This document shows, piece by piece, positions 1 through 7,593 of a stretch of DNA of 17,815 nt. The notes under the pieces are model-generated. The model saw only the letters and a program-made list of their open reading frames with translations. It did not search any database and was not told where the DNA came from. A program made the translations under genes and the position numbers. Source of the DNA: Sphingobacteriales bacterium (GTDB taxonomy: Bacteria > Bacteroidota > Bacteroidia > Chitinophagales > Chitinophagaceae); assembly GCA_947463665.1 (NCBI GenBank), contig CANHUD010000019.1, positions 1 through 17,815 of the forward strand, read 5' to 3'. Within the stretch, counting starts at the first letter, position 1, and each line of letters starts with the position of its first letter.

Positions 1-19
1 TGGTATTGATACTCATACT

Positions 20-1027
20 TTATTGAATTCCAAGTTTAGCGCTGATTTCCAGCATTTTATCAATGGGTTTTCTGGCTGCCAGTCGCAGGGATTCATCCAT
101 AAGAATCTCCGGTTCTTCGTATTTAAGGCAGAGATAGAGTTTTTCCAGTGTGTTAAGTTTCATGTGCGGACAATCATTACACGCACAGGCATTATTGGGC
201 GGAGCCGGAATAAACGTTTTCTGAGGTGCTGCTTTTTCCATCTGGTGGAGAATACCCGGTTCTGTAGCAACGATAAAGGAGGAAGAAGAATTTTTCTGCA
301 CGAATTGCAACAACTGGGTGGTAGAACCGATATAATCCGCCAGTTCAAGAACCGTTTCCTCGCATTCGGGGTGAGCAATGAAGAGAGCGTCCGGGTGTCG
401 GTGGCAAAGACGGTCTATTTTTTCTCGGCTAAAAAGTTCATGAACCATACAGGCACCATCCCATAACAACATGTTTCGTCCGGTTACCTTATTCACATAA
501 GCTCCCAGATTTTTATCCGGTGCGAAAAGGATCGGCTGATCTTTTGGCAGACTTTCCACAATACCTACAGCATTGCTACTGGTACAGATAATATCACTCT
601 GGGCTTTAATACCAGCGCTGCAGTTGATATAGCTGATGACCAGATGATCCGGGTGTTGTTGTCTGAACAGACGGAATGCTTCCGGTGGGCAGGAATCGCT
701 TAAGGAACATCCTGCTTTAAGATCCGGTATAACTACTTTTCGGGTGGGGTTGAGAATTTTGGCTGTTTCTGCCATAAAGTGAACACCGGCAAAAACAATC
801 AGGTCAGCTGTTGTTTTTTCAGCCTGACGGGCTAGTCCCAGGCTGTCCCCAATATAATCAGCCACATCCTGAATATCTGCATCCTGGTAATAATGAGCCA
901 GCAGGATAGCATTTTTTTCTTTCTTTAACCGGGTGATCTCTTGAAAAAGATCGAGGCTGGGATCCACCTCTATGTCCAGAAAACCTCTCTTGTTCAGCTT
1001 CGTCAAATCTATGTGGATATCTGCCAT
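20..1027 (-). CDS. nadA: Quinolinate synthase NadA (4Fe-4S)
   Basis: NadA condenses iminoaspartate (made by NadB) with dihydroxyacetone phosphate to give quinolinate, the de novo NAD precursor, in the cytoplasm. The 335-aa protein has the family's three-fold repeat. An AHYYQ motif lies at about 44-48 and GVHFMAETAKIL at about 81-92. The three expected iron-sulfur cysteines are visible: C107 in KAGCSLSD, C193 in GACMVHE, and one of the C-terminal group C281/C283/C286 (CACNDCPHMK), most likely C286. INCSAGIKA (135-143), TSSNA and AHPEC motifs also match the family. The ATG at 1027 gives a normal length. It is transcribed away from the 670-bp non-coding region. No nadB or nadC is visible in the window, so it looks like a stand-alone gene here. 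Identification is by recalled family motifs and is very secure. Confidence 0.97.
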   Translation of the reverse strand: MADIHIDLTKLNKRGFLDIEVDPSLDLFQEITRLKKEKNAILLAHYYQDADIQDVADYIGDSLGLARQAEKTTADLIVFAGVHFMAETAKILNPTRKVVIPDLKAGCSLSDSCPPEAFRLFRQQHPDHLVISYINCSAGIKAQSDIICTSSNAVGIVESLPKDQPILFAPDKNLGAYVNKVTGRNMLLWDGACMVHELFSREKIDRLCHRHPDALFIAHPECEETVLELADYIGSTTQLLQFVQKNSSSSFIVATEPGILHQMEKAAPQKTFIPAPPNNACACNDCPHMKLNTLEKLYLCLKYEEPEILMDESLRLAARKPIDKMLEISAKLGIQ

Positions 1028-1029
1028 AG

Positions 1030-1073
1030 TATTTATAATATCTATTTATTTATAAAAATACCTATTACTATTA
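1030..1073. other. AT-rich tract, possible DNA unwinding element
   Basis: Only 4 of these 44 bases are G or C. The tract sits at the nadA edge of the box cluster, where an origin's unwinding element could lie, but it is also directly upstream of the nadA start and may simply be promoter DNA. I did not find a clear TAnnTTTG element for nadA here. Confidence 0.3.
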
Positions 1074-1376
1074 CGGCTGTGAATTCGGGGAAATCCTTTT
1101 TTTCAGGAATTTGGAGGAATGAAAAGACCGGAGTTATCCACCACAATTCACATGCTGGTCACATTGCAAAGTTCAGCTAAATAAAGGATTTGAACGATGA
1201 TTTCCACGATGTGAACAGATTTTTAACGTGAATAAATTTAGTTGCCTGCTCAAACAATAGCTATGTGAAAAAACCGTTGACAGTTGTCGGATAACCTGTA
1301 CCATGGGTAAAAACAGCCAATGTAAAGAACTCTTTTTTCTCTATTTAATCACATACTGAAGTGTTCAAATGAGGGG

Positions 1377-1404
1377 TTTTCCACAGAAATCAGAGATATC
1401 CACC
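1377..1404 (+). promoter_or_regulatory. Pair of DnaA-box-like sites, same orientation
   Basis: TTTTCCACA at 1377-1385 and the weaker ATATCCACC at 1396-1404 lie in the same orientation, 19 bp start to start. A further weak minus-strand match (TGTGAATAT on the plus strand, 1412-1420, two mismatches) follows. They are read as possible DnaA binding sites because of the cluster they belong to. Confidence 0.45.
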
Positions 1405-1521
1405 ATCTACGTGTGAATATTGAAAATGTGCCGAAGAACCGGAGCCATGTAATTAACATCCAGGCTGTTGAAAAATCAGGTTCTTTCCGGTAATAATCAG
1501 TCTACAACGCTGTTTTCATCG

Positions 1522-1541
1522 TTTTCCACAGCTGTGGATAC
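1522..1541. promoter_or_regulatory. Inverted pair of DnaA-box-like sites
   Basis: TTTTCCACA (1522-1530) faces TGTGGATAC (1533-1541) with two bases between them, forming a nearly palindromic 20-bp site. The right half read on the minus strand is GTATCCACA, one mismatch from TTATCCACA. This is the strongest local structure in the candidate origin. Confidence 0.55.
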
Positions 1542-1627
1542 CTGACCGGAATCAATATATCTGTTAAATCTCGGTAAACGAGTGTAAATTAAGCCCGGCA
1601 ATCCGTGTATATGGATGATTTGTCGGG

Positions 1628-1648
1628 TTTTCCACAGTTTGTTGATAA
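1628..1648. promoter_or_regulatory. Second inverted pair of DnaA-box-like sites, overlapping the ppiD promoter
   Basis: TTTTCCACA (1628-1636) is followed by TGTTGATAA (1640-1648), whose minus strand reads TTATCAACA, one mismatch from the consensus. The second site overlaps the -33 element of the promoter of the downstream chaperone gene, so a bound DnaA protein could block that promoter. Confidence 0.5.
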
Positions 1649-1668
1649 ACACAATTTGTCTATTTTTG
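1638..1668 (+). promoter_or_regulatory. Bacteroidota-type promoter of the PpiD-like gene
   Basis: A -33 TTTG (1638-1641), a 19-bp spacer and a -7 TATTTTTG (1661-1668) match the known Bacteroidota consensus TTTG-N19-TAnnTTTG exactly. Transcription should begin near 1672, leaving about 26 nt before the ATG at 1698. Confidence 0.75.
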
Positions 1669-1697
1669 CCTCCATTTTTTAAACTATATAATCTAAT

Positions 1698-3824
1698 ATG
1701 TCGATTATCCAGCAGTTGCGCGACAAGGCAGCGGTTCTTCTGACTGTTCTCATCACGCTAAGTCTTTTGGGTTTTCTGGTTCAGGATGCGTTTGTAGGCG
1801 GTGGAAGCGGATTTTTTTCCGGTCCTTCTTCTTCCGTGGGGTCCATAAATGGCCGAACCATTGATGCTCAGGACTTTAATCAGAAAGTTCGTGCCCTTGA
1901 AGAGTCGAACCGGGCACAGGGTATGGCCGGGAACGAAATGATGACACAGAATATCATTGAGAGTGTCTGGAATGCATACATCCAGGAAACACTGATCCAG
2001 TCGGAAACAAAAAAACTGGGTATTGCATTCGGTCCAAAGGAGATGTCTGATCTGCTGTTCAGTGAAAATGCACCTCAGGAGTTTCGTCAGTTATTCGTCA
2101 ACCCTCAGACGCAACAGTTTGATGTTCAGGCAGCGAAGACATGGTTCAGCAATCTGAAAAAATCAAAGAATCAGGATGAGTTGCGTATGGTAACTACCCA
2201 GTTGCTCGAGCCCCTGAAACTTCGTCAGATGGCGGAAAAATATTCTTCACTCCTTAGTCAGGGCAGTTATATTCCTAAATGGATGGTGGAGAAAATGAAC
2301 GCTGACAACAGCCAGTTTGCTTCTCTTGATATGGTAATGGTTCCTTATGCTGCTGTAGCAGACAGTCTGGTAAAAATTACCGATCAGGAGATCAACGCTT
2401 ATGTGAGCAAACATAAAGACGAGTTTAAACAGGAAAAGTCAAGAGGTATTGCCTACGTGGCATTTGATGCATTGCCATCTTCTTCTGATAGTGCAGCGGT
2501 TTTCAGCCGGTTGAACGGCTTAAAGGCTGAATTCCAGAGTACTGCCGACGCCAAAGCTTTTGTTGCCCGGAACACCAGCAGTATCCCTTTCTTTGACGGA
2601 TATGCATTAAAATCCCGTCTGGCTATGGGAGCTAAAGACAGTATCGTTTCCATGGCGGTGGGTAGCGTAATGGGCCCCTATCTGGATGCAGGTTCTTATG
2701 TACTTGCCCGTAAACTGGATGTACGTTCCATTCCGGACTCTATTAAAGTTAGGCATATACTGGTAGGGGTGAATGATCCCAGAAGTGGTGCTCAGAAGCG
2801 TAGCGACAGTGCAGCGAAAAAGCTTGCCGACAGTCTGTTTGCAGCTATAGGATCTGGAGCTTCGTTCAGTGCCCTTGCAGCTGCTTACAGTGAAGATGAA
2901 GGAAGTAAGAACAATGGAGGTGAATATAATTTCTCTTCTGTGGATATGGGTTCACTTGCGAAAGAATTTGCAGATTTTGCTTTCTATCGTTCAACGGGCA
3001 GTAAGGGAATTGTGAAGACGGATTTTGGTTACCACATTATGGAAGTGATGAACCAGAAGAATTTTGAGGAGGGTTATAAAATGGCCTACGTATCCAAGCC
3101 AATCCTTTCCAGTGAGGAAACGGATGCAAAAGCCTCAGCAGCGGCCACTCAGTTTGCCGGTAACAGCCGGGATATCAAGTCATTTGATGCGAATGTGACC
3201 AAAAGCAACCTTACGAAACGAATAACAGATGGTATCAAGGAAATTGATTATTCAGTAGACGGAATGCCTTCCCGTTCTTTTGTAAAATGGATATGGGATA
3301 ACAAACCCGGAACTGTTTCTGAACCCTTTGATTTCAAAGACAAGTATGTGGTAGCTGTGATAACCTCTTCTTATGATGAAGGTGTTCAGCCGGCTTCAGT
3401 TGCCAGAGTAATGGTGGAGCCGATTCTGCGAAATGAGAAGAAGGCAGCCCTGTTGAAGAGTAAGGCAGGACAGGTTAGCTCCCTGGAAGCATTTGCCCGT
3501 TCAAACGGCCAGCAGATCATTCCTATAGATACTATCCGTTTTGGAGAGTCTTTCATTCCGAACATCGGACCGGAACCTAAAGTAATCGGTGCTGCTTTTA
3601 ACAAAGCAGGAATGGCTAAAGTTTCACCAATTATTGAAGGGCAGATGGGAATTTTTGCGGTGATGCCCAGGCAGGTTGGTGCACTTCCCAACTTTGCAGG
3701 TGATGTAGAAAACCAGCGCAAATCCATGCAGGCTCAAATGAAACAATACAGTGCCTACGGAGGGTTTGAATCTCTTAGAAAATCAGCTAAAATAAAAGAT
3801 GCCCGAAGAGAAGCGGGATTCTGA
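1698..3824 (+). CDS. PpiD/SurA-like periplasmic peptidyl-prolyl isomerase, membrane-anchored
   Basis: This 708-aa protein is predicted to be anchored in the inner membrane by one N-terminal segment (about 11-30) and to help fold outer-membrane and secreted proteins in the periplasm. After the anchor comes a helical SurA_N-type chaperone region (about 48-240). A degenerate parvulin-like segment follows (about 245-343). A clear parvulin domain lies at about 350-453, starting IKVRHILVG and containing FSALAAAYSED, the GG of NNGGEY, and a final FGYHIMEV. The remaining part (about 455-708) again looks weakly parvulin-like (PGTVSEPFDFKDKYVVAVI, about 553-571). Only the middle domain looks capable of isomerase activity, as in E. 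coli PpiD, although this protein is longer than the 623-aa E. coli one. It has its own consensus promoter and a strong terminator, so it is probably monocistronic. The start is the only ATG consistent with the membrane anchor. Confidence 0.92.
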   Translation: MSIIQQLRDKAAVLLTVLITLSLLGFLVQDAFVGGGSGFFSGPSSSVGSINGRTIDAQDFNQKVRALEESNRAQGMAGNEMMTQNIIESVWNAYIQETLIQSETKKLGIAFGPKEMSDLLFSENAPQEFRQLFVNPQTQQFDVQAAKTWFSNLKKSKNQDELRMVTTQLLEPLKLRQMAEKYSSLLSQGSYIPKWMVEKMNADNSQFASLDMVMVPYAAVADSLVKITDQEINAYVSKHKDEFKQEKSRGIAYVAFDALPSSSDSAAVFSRLNGLKAEFQSTADAKAFVARNTSSIPFFDGYALKSRLAMGAKDSIVSMAVGSVMGPYLDAGSYVLARKLDVRSIPDSIKVRHILVGVNDPRSGAQKRSDSAAKKLADSLFAAIGSGASFSALAAAYSEDEGSKNNGGEYNFSSVDMGSLAKEFADFAFYRSTGSKGIVKTDFGYHIMEVMNQKNFEEGYKMAYVSKPILSSEETDAKASAAATQFAGNSRDIKSFDANVTKSNLTKRITDGIKEIDYSVDGMPSRSFVKWIWDNKPGTVSEPFDFKDKYVVAVITSSYDEGVQPASVARVMVEPILRNEKKAALLKSKAGQVSSLEAFARSNGQQIIPIDTIRFGESFIPNIGPEPKVIGAAFNKAGMAKVSPIIEGQMGIFAVMPRQVGALPNFAGDVENQRKSMQAQMKQYSAYGGFESLRKSAKIKDARREAGF

Positions 3825-3832
3825 TAAAAACG

Positions 3833-3867
3833 AAATGCCAGACTGAAAGGTCTGGCATTTTGCTTTT
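3833..3867 (+). terminator. Rho-independent terminator after the PpiD-like gene
   Basis: A perfect 11-bp stem has arms at 3833-3843 (AAATGCCAGAC) and 3850-3860 with a 6-nt loop, followed by TGCTTTTA. It begins 8 bases after the stop codon of the upstream gene and separates it from the DUF2480 gene. Confidence 0.85.
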
Positions 3868-3912
3868 ACTTCAGTTTACAAACTTTATGAAGTCTAAGAT
3901 TGTTGAAAAAGT

Positions 3913-4419
3913 ATGTCAGATGCTATTGTAAATAAAGTGGCAGAAAGTGGTCTGATCACTGTTGATCTGGAAGTATTCTACCCTAAACAGGACATAGTGA
4001 TATTTGATCTTAAAGAATATCTTTTTATGGGACTTATCCTGAAGGAAAAAGATTTTCGTCAGGCACTCTCTGAATTAGACTGGGAAACCTATCGGGATCA
4101 ATTTGTTAGTATTTATTGTTCTGCGGATGCAATCATCCCAATGTGGGCATACATGCTGGTAAGTACCGGATTGTCATCTGTAAACGCGCAGGTATATTAT
4201 GGCAAAGAGGAAGAAGTTAGAAGGGAACTTTTTCTGCAGAATATAAACGCTCTGGATCCGGAGTCATTCAGGGACAAGCGGGTGGTAGTAAAAGGTTGCG
4301 GGGATGTTCCAATAGGTGAATTCGCTTATGTACGGATTACCGCCATGCTGGCTCCTGTGGTACGGTCTCTCATGTATGGAGAACCGTGTTCCACAGTACC
4401 TGTTTTTAAGCGTAAATGA
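3913..4419 (+). CDS. DUF2480 family protein
   Basis: This is a cytoplasmic 168-aa protein with no signal peptide or membrane segment. It matches my memory of the Bacteroidota-restricted family DUF2480: an N-terminal IVNKVAESGLITVDLEVFYP, then DLKEYLFMGLILKEKDFR. Three cysteine-bearing motifs are the striking part: YCSADAIIP (C69), VKGCGDVP (C129) and GEPCSTVP (C159). I recall relatives sitting near SUF iron-sulfur assembly genes, but no suf gene is visible here. The molecular function is unknown. It follows a terminator, so it must have its own promoter, which I could not place with confidence. It converges on the GH32 gene with 18 bp between the stop codons. Confidence 0.85.
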   Translation: MSDAIVNKVAESGLITVDLEVFYPKQDIVIFDLKEYLFMGLILKEKDFRQALSELDWETYRDQFVSIYCSADAIIPMWAYMLVSTGLSSVNAQVYYGKEEEVRRELFLQNINALDPESFRDKRVVVKGCGDVPIGEFAYVRITAMLAPVVRSLMYGEPCSTVPVFKRK

Positions 4420-4437
4420 TCAGGATTAAGGAATCAG

Positions 4438-5904
4438 TTAATCCCGGTAAGTACCCAGATCCTTTATCCTTACCGGAAAAGGTTCTGCTGACCCCTGAAA
4501 CTGCAGGGTGCTGAGTGTTTTCTCTGAAAATACCTGACTGGTAAAAACCAGTTCTCCGTTCCCTACGAACAATTCCACTATGGATTCGTCTACAAAAAGA
4601 CGGAATCGAAGTTTTTCCGATAATTCACCGGGAAAAACAGATTTAAAAACGGAAAGTCGCTGGTAAGCATCATTTTTAAATCCTTTTGACAGGCTTCTGT
4701 CGACAGAGATTTCACGCGTTTCGGGATTGAAACGAATCATCAGGTCTTTATCACCCAGGGAAACTTCTTTGCTGCCCGTACTTGTTTTCCATTCCCATTC
4801 AGCCATAAAAGAAGCATCTTCCTGTTTAATGAGTTTGTCGGAAGTTATGATCGTATCTTTTTTCTGTAAAGTGTAGAGTTCATCTGCCGGATTCTGAAGG
4901 AGTATCCAGTCGTTTCCAATTTTACGAACAGATAATGTACGAGGAATAGACATTGTACCCCTCCACTGACCGGCCGGGACTGCACCGGCATAATTCCAGT
5001 TATTGACCCATCCGATGCTGACGGGGTTAAAACTGGCAGGCAGATTGTTGTAGGTTACAGCAGCATAATAATCCGGTCCGTAATCTGGCCGGAAGATCCT
5101 GGAAGGATTGGATTCATTGATAAACTTGGTGCCATCAAACTCACCTATGAAATACTGCATATAAGGGGAGGGAGACATCATAAAGACCCACTTGTGTTTA
5201 CCAGGGGCGCCATCAACCGGAACCCGGAACAGATCCGGGCATTCCCAGATTCCTGATGTATCGCCGGCTGGTCCGAATGAACTCATCAGGTTCCAGGCTT
5301 TAAGGGTTTTACTGCTGTAAAACTGTACTTTCTTTTCAAGAGGCAGCATAACAGACATCACCCATTTCTGCGTTGGCTGGTGCCAGAAGACCTTTGGATC
5401 TCGGAAATCTTTTTGTCCGAGATCCAGCACCGGATTACCGGAAAATTTTGTGAATGTGCGTCCGGAATCCAGACTGTAGGCAATGTGCTGGCTTTGATTG
5501 GAATTTGGTACATCAGCGGTATATATCGCCACCATCGGAGCCTTACCTTTTTCTTTCCCGAATCCGGAAGTGAAAAAAGGATCCATAACGGCTGAGCCGG
5601 AGAAAATACCTACATTTCCTTCTTCCGGAATGGCTACAGCAAGTTCTTTCCAACGGATAAGATCCGAGCTCACTGCATGCCCCCAGCTCATATGTCCCCA
5701 TTGGTTTCCGAATGGATTATGCTGAAAGAAAAGATGATATTCACCATTATAATAGATCAGTCCGTTTGGATCATTTGTCCAGTTTTTATCAGGTGTAAAA
5801 TGGTATTGTGGTCTGTATTTTTCTTTGAAAAGTGTTTGAGCAGACAAAGCGCTGCAAAAAAAGAAAAAGGATATCGCTATAAAAATCTTTCTCAGGTACA
5901 TCAT
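4438..5904 (-). CDS. Secreted glycoside hydrolase family 32 (levanase/invertase/fructanase)
   Basis: This 488-aa enzyme is predicted to hydrolyse beta-fructosides (sucrose, levan or inulin) outside the cytoplasm. An N-terminal signal peptide (RKIFIAISFFFF... ending ALSAQ, about residue 23) precedes a five-bladed propeller domain. The GH32 catalytic triad is visible (numbered from the ATG at 5904): nucleophile D45 in WTNDPNG, D169 in the FRDP motif, and acid/base E221 in WECPDLF. The C-terminal third is the usual beta-sandwich. The reading frame also has an in-frame TTG at 5907, but ATGs at 5904 and 5901 are preferred. It is the last gene of a minus-strand run, 28 bp after the ROK sugar kinase, which fits hydrolysis followed by phosphorylation of fructose. 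No SusC/SusD pair or sugar transporter is in the window, and substrate choice cannot be read from the sequence. Confidence 0.93.
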   Translation of the reverse strand: MMYLRKIFIAISFFFFCSALSAQTLFKEKYRPQYHFTPDKNWTNDPNGLIYYNGEYHLFFQHNPFGNQWGHMSWGHAVSSDLIRWKELAVAIPEEGNVGIFSGSAVMDPFFTSGFGKEKGKAPMVAIYTADVPNSNQSQHIAYSLDSGRTFTKFSGNPVLDLGQKDFRDPKVFWHQPTQKWVMSVMLPLEKKVQFYSSKTLKAWNLMSSFGPAGDTSGIWECPDLFRVPVDGAPGKHKWVFMMSPSPYMQYFIGEFDGTKFINESNPSRIFRPDYGPDYYAAVTYNNLPASFNPVSIGWVNNWNYAGAVPAGQWRGTMSIPRTLSVRKIGNDWILLQNPADELYTLQKKDTIITSDKLIKQEDASFMAEWEWKTSTGSKEVSLGDKDLMIRFNPETREISVDRSLSKGFKNDAYQRLSVFKSVFPGELSEKLRFRLFVDESIVELFVGNGELVFTSQVFSEKTLSTLQFQGSAEPFPVRIKDLGTYRD

Positions 5905-5932
5905 CAAATAAATTATGATAGATAAAGTTTTT

Positions 5933-6841
5933 CTATTCTGCTACCAATGCGGCTGCACCAAATACCCCGGCGCTATCACCCAGCGAAGGTTTCAGTACCG
6001 GCACATCCAGACGATTGTTAAAGATATGCTGCCGAAGACTCTCCATACCTTCTTTATAAATGCTCATGATGTTTCCAACGCCCCCGCCAATAATGATGAC
6101 ATCCGGATCCAGCATGTTGGTAATGGAAGAAACAGCCTTACCAAAGAAAAGATTCAGCCGTTGCATGGTCTGTTCTGCAAACGGGTCCGTATCCGTGCTT
6201 AGGGCAATCTCTTTCAGGTTTTTTTCTTTGCCGCTTATCTGTGTATAGAAACGTTGCAATCCGGTTCCCGATAAAATAGTTTCCACACAACCCGTTTTTC
6301 CGCAATAACAGGGGCCACCGGATTCATCCAGAAAATTGTGTCCCCATTCACCGGCAATACCGTGTTTTCCTCCCCAGATCTTTCCCTCGTATACGATTCC
6401 CCCACCTACTCCTGTACCCATGATAATCCCAAAAACCATCCGTGGATTTGGTGAAACCTCGTTTACCACCCCCCAGTGCGTTTCTGCCAGCGCAAAACAA
6501 TTGGCATCATTGGCCAGCTCCACCGATATACCCAGTAGCTGTTCCAGATCTTTTTTCAGGGGTTTGCCATTCAGCGCCGTTGTATTGCAGTTTTTCATGG
6601 TCTGCAGAACCGGATCCAGCACCCCGGGAGTACCAATACCTACGCGGGTGGGATGAAGTCCGGTTTGTTCCTGCATCTCTTTGAGGAGGCGGACAATCTG
6701 TTGCAAAATGTGCTCATATCCTTTATTTCCTTCAGTATCTATTCGGCTGCGGAGGATGGGTTGTATGTCTGTCAAAGACCGAAGAATAACTCCTTCAATC
6801 TTGGTTCCGCCCAGGTCCACTCCCCATAAAGGTTGTTGCAT
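5933..6841 (-). CDS. ROK family sugar kinase, probable fructokinase
   Basis: This 302-aa cytoplasmic ATP-dependent hexose kinase has the ROK fold. The phosphate-binding motif DLGGTK is at 9-14 and the catalytic aspartate is D112 in ELANDANCF. A second glycine-rich loop, GTGVGGG, lies at 142-148. The ROK zinc site is H168 with C178, C180 and C185 (GHNF...CYCGKTGC), followed by VET. There is no helix-turn-helix domain at the N terminus, so it is a kinase and not a ROK repressor. ROK kinases act on glucose, fructose, mannose or N-acetylhexosamines. Fructose is inferred from the neighbouring GH32 fructan hydrolase just downstream. It begins 11 bp after kdsB on the same strand, so it is likely cotranscribed with it. 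Confidence 0.9.
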   Translation of the reverse strand: MQQPLWGVDLGGTKIEGVILRSLTDIQPILRSRIDTEGNKGYEHILQQIVRLLKEMQEQTGLHPTRVGIGTPGVLDPVLQTMKNCNTTALNGKPLKKDLEQLLGISVELANDANCFALAETHWGVVNEVSPNPRMVFGIIMGTGVGGGIVYEGKIWGGKHGIAGEWGHNFLDESGGPCYCGKTGCVETILSGTGLQRFYTQISGKEKNLKEIALSTDTDPFAEQTMQRLNLFFGKAVSSITNMLDPDVIIIGGGVGNIMSIYKEGMESLRQHIFNNRLDVPVLKPSLGDSAGVFGAAALVAE

Positions 6842-6852
6842 ATTCCGTTTGG

Positions 6853-7581
6853 TTAAGGGTTCGTCTGTAAAAATTCACGGGCTTTCTCCAGATCTTCCGG
6901 CGTATCAATCCCAACGGCTTCAAACGGAGTGGCCACCATACGGATGCGTACCCCATTTTCCAGATACCTGAGCTGCTCCAGCTTTTCAATGTTTTCCAGT
7001 GTTCCCACCGGCCATTGAACAAAGGATAAAAGCGCTTCTTTTCTATAGGCATACACCCCAATATGCCGGAAATACGGGCAGGATGTTTCAATATTTCGGT
7101 GAAAAGGAATGGGCGATCGGGAAAAAAGAAGTGCGTATCCACTGTTATCTGTAACAACTTTCACCACATTCGGATTTAAAATGGTTTCGGGATGGTCTAT
7201 CGGATGCATTAGAGAAGCAACCTGAACGAACGGATCTTCAAAAACCGACAATAAATCGGCAATAGTTTGCCGATTTATAAAGGGTTCGTCTCCTTGTACG
7301 TTCACAATCACGTCTACCTCGCGATCGCTGACTGCTTCTGCTATACGGTCGCTGCCGCTTTCGTGTTCTTTTTTGCTCATCACCACCAGTCCACCATGAG
7401 CGGCGATCTCTTCGTAGATGATGCGGCTATCTGTGGCAACGAGTACTTCATCAAAAAGACCGGTGGCTACGGTATTTTCGTAGGTCGTCCGGATAACGGT
7501 TTTTTGACCCAGAGGCTGCATGAGTTTAGCCGGGAAGCGGGTAGCCGCATATCGGGCCGGGATGACGGCTATTTTTTTCAT
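6853..7581 (-). CDS. kdsB: 3-deoxy-manno-octulosonate cytidylyltransferase KdsB
   Basis: KdsB activates Kdo with CTP to give CMP-Kdo, the donor for the inner core of lipopolysaccharide, in the cytoplasm. The 242-aa protein begins with the family's nucleotide-binding motif (IPARYAATRFPAKLMQPLG, residues 7-25). It contains the metal-binding VNVQGDEPFI (94-103, D98), a SGSDRIAEA segment at about 75-83 and the C-terminal GIDTPEDL motif. The length is normal for the family. The gene shows this organism makes Kdo-containing LPS. It starts 12 bp after the sterol-desaturase-family gene stops and lies 11 bp before the ROK kinase. The grouping with sugar-degradation genes looks like a packing of unrelated functions into one transcript. 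Confidence 0.96.
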   Translation of the reverse strand: MKKIAVIPARYAATRFPAKLMQPLGQKTVIRTTYENTVATGLFDEVLVATDSRIIYEEIAAHGGLVVMSKKEHESGSDRIAEAVSDREVDVIVNVQGDEPFINRQTIADLLSVFEDPFVQVASLMHPIDHPETILNPNVVKVVTDNSGYALLFSRSPIPFHRNIETSCPYFRHIGVYAYRKEALLSFVQWPVGTLENIEKLEQLRYLENGVRIRMVATPFEAVGIDTPEDLEKAREFLQTNP

Positions 7582-7593
7582 CGTGCAAAGATA

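Larger units (their letters stand above)
1028..1697. other. Candidate replication origin (oriC), non-coding
   Basis: This 670-bp gap between two divergent genes has no convincing ORF. It carries repeated DnaA-box-like 9-mers (consensus TTATCCACA, one mismatch unless stated): 1134-1142 TTATCCACC, 1377-1385 TTTTCCACA, 1396-1404 ATATCCACC (two mismatches), 1522-1530 TTTTCCACA, 1533-1541 (minus, GTATCCACA), 1628-1636 TTTTCCACA and 1640-1648 (minus, TTATCAACA). The exact 9-mer TTTTCCACA occurs three times, where chance would give about 0.005 for both strands of this length. A tract of about 91% AT beside nadA could be an unwinding element. dnaN lies about 7 kb away, although dnaA is not in the window. 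Against this, dnaN and its neighbours would run head-on to a fork leaving this site. The origin call is inference; the box cluster is seen directly. Confidence 0.6.

Noticed and set aside
1594..1627. Imperfect hairpin (CCCG...CGGG) next to a DnaA-like box
   Set aside because: The stem is broken by mismatches and there is no upstream gene on that strand to terminate; no evidence for a small RNA.
4386..4396. TTCCACAG resembling a DnaA box near the end of the DUF2480 gene
   Set aside because: A single partial match inside coding sequence that encodes the CSTVP motif; not part of a cluster.
4423..4444. Inverted repeat GGATTAA / TTAATCC with an 8-nt loop between convergent genes
   Set aside because: A short AT-rich stem without a T run on either strand; it may help end transcription but is too weak to call a terminator.
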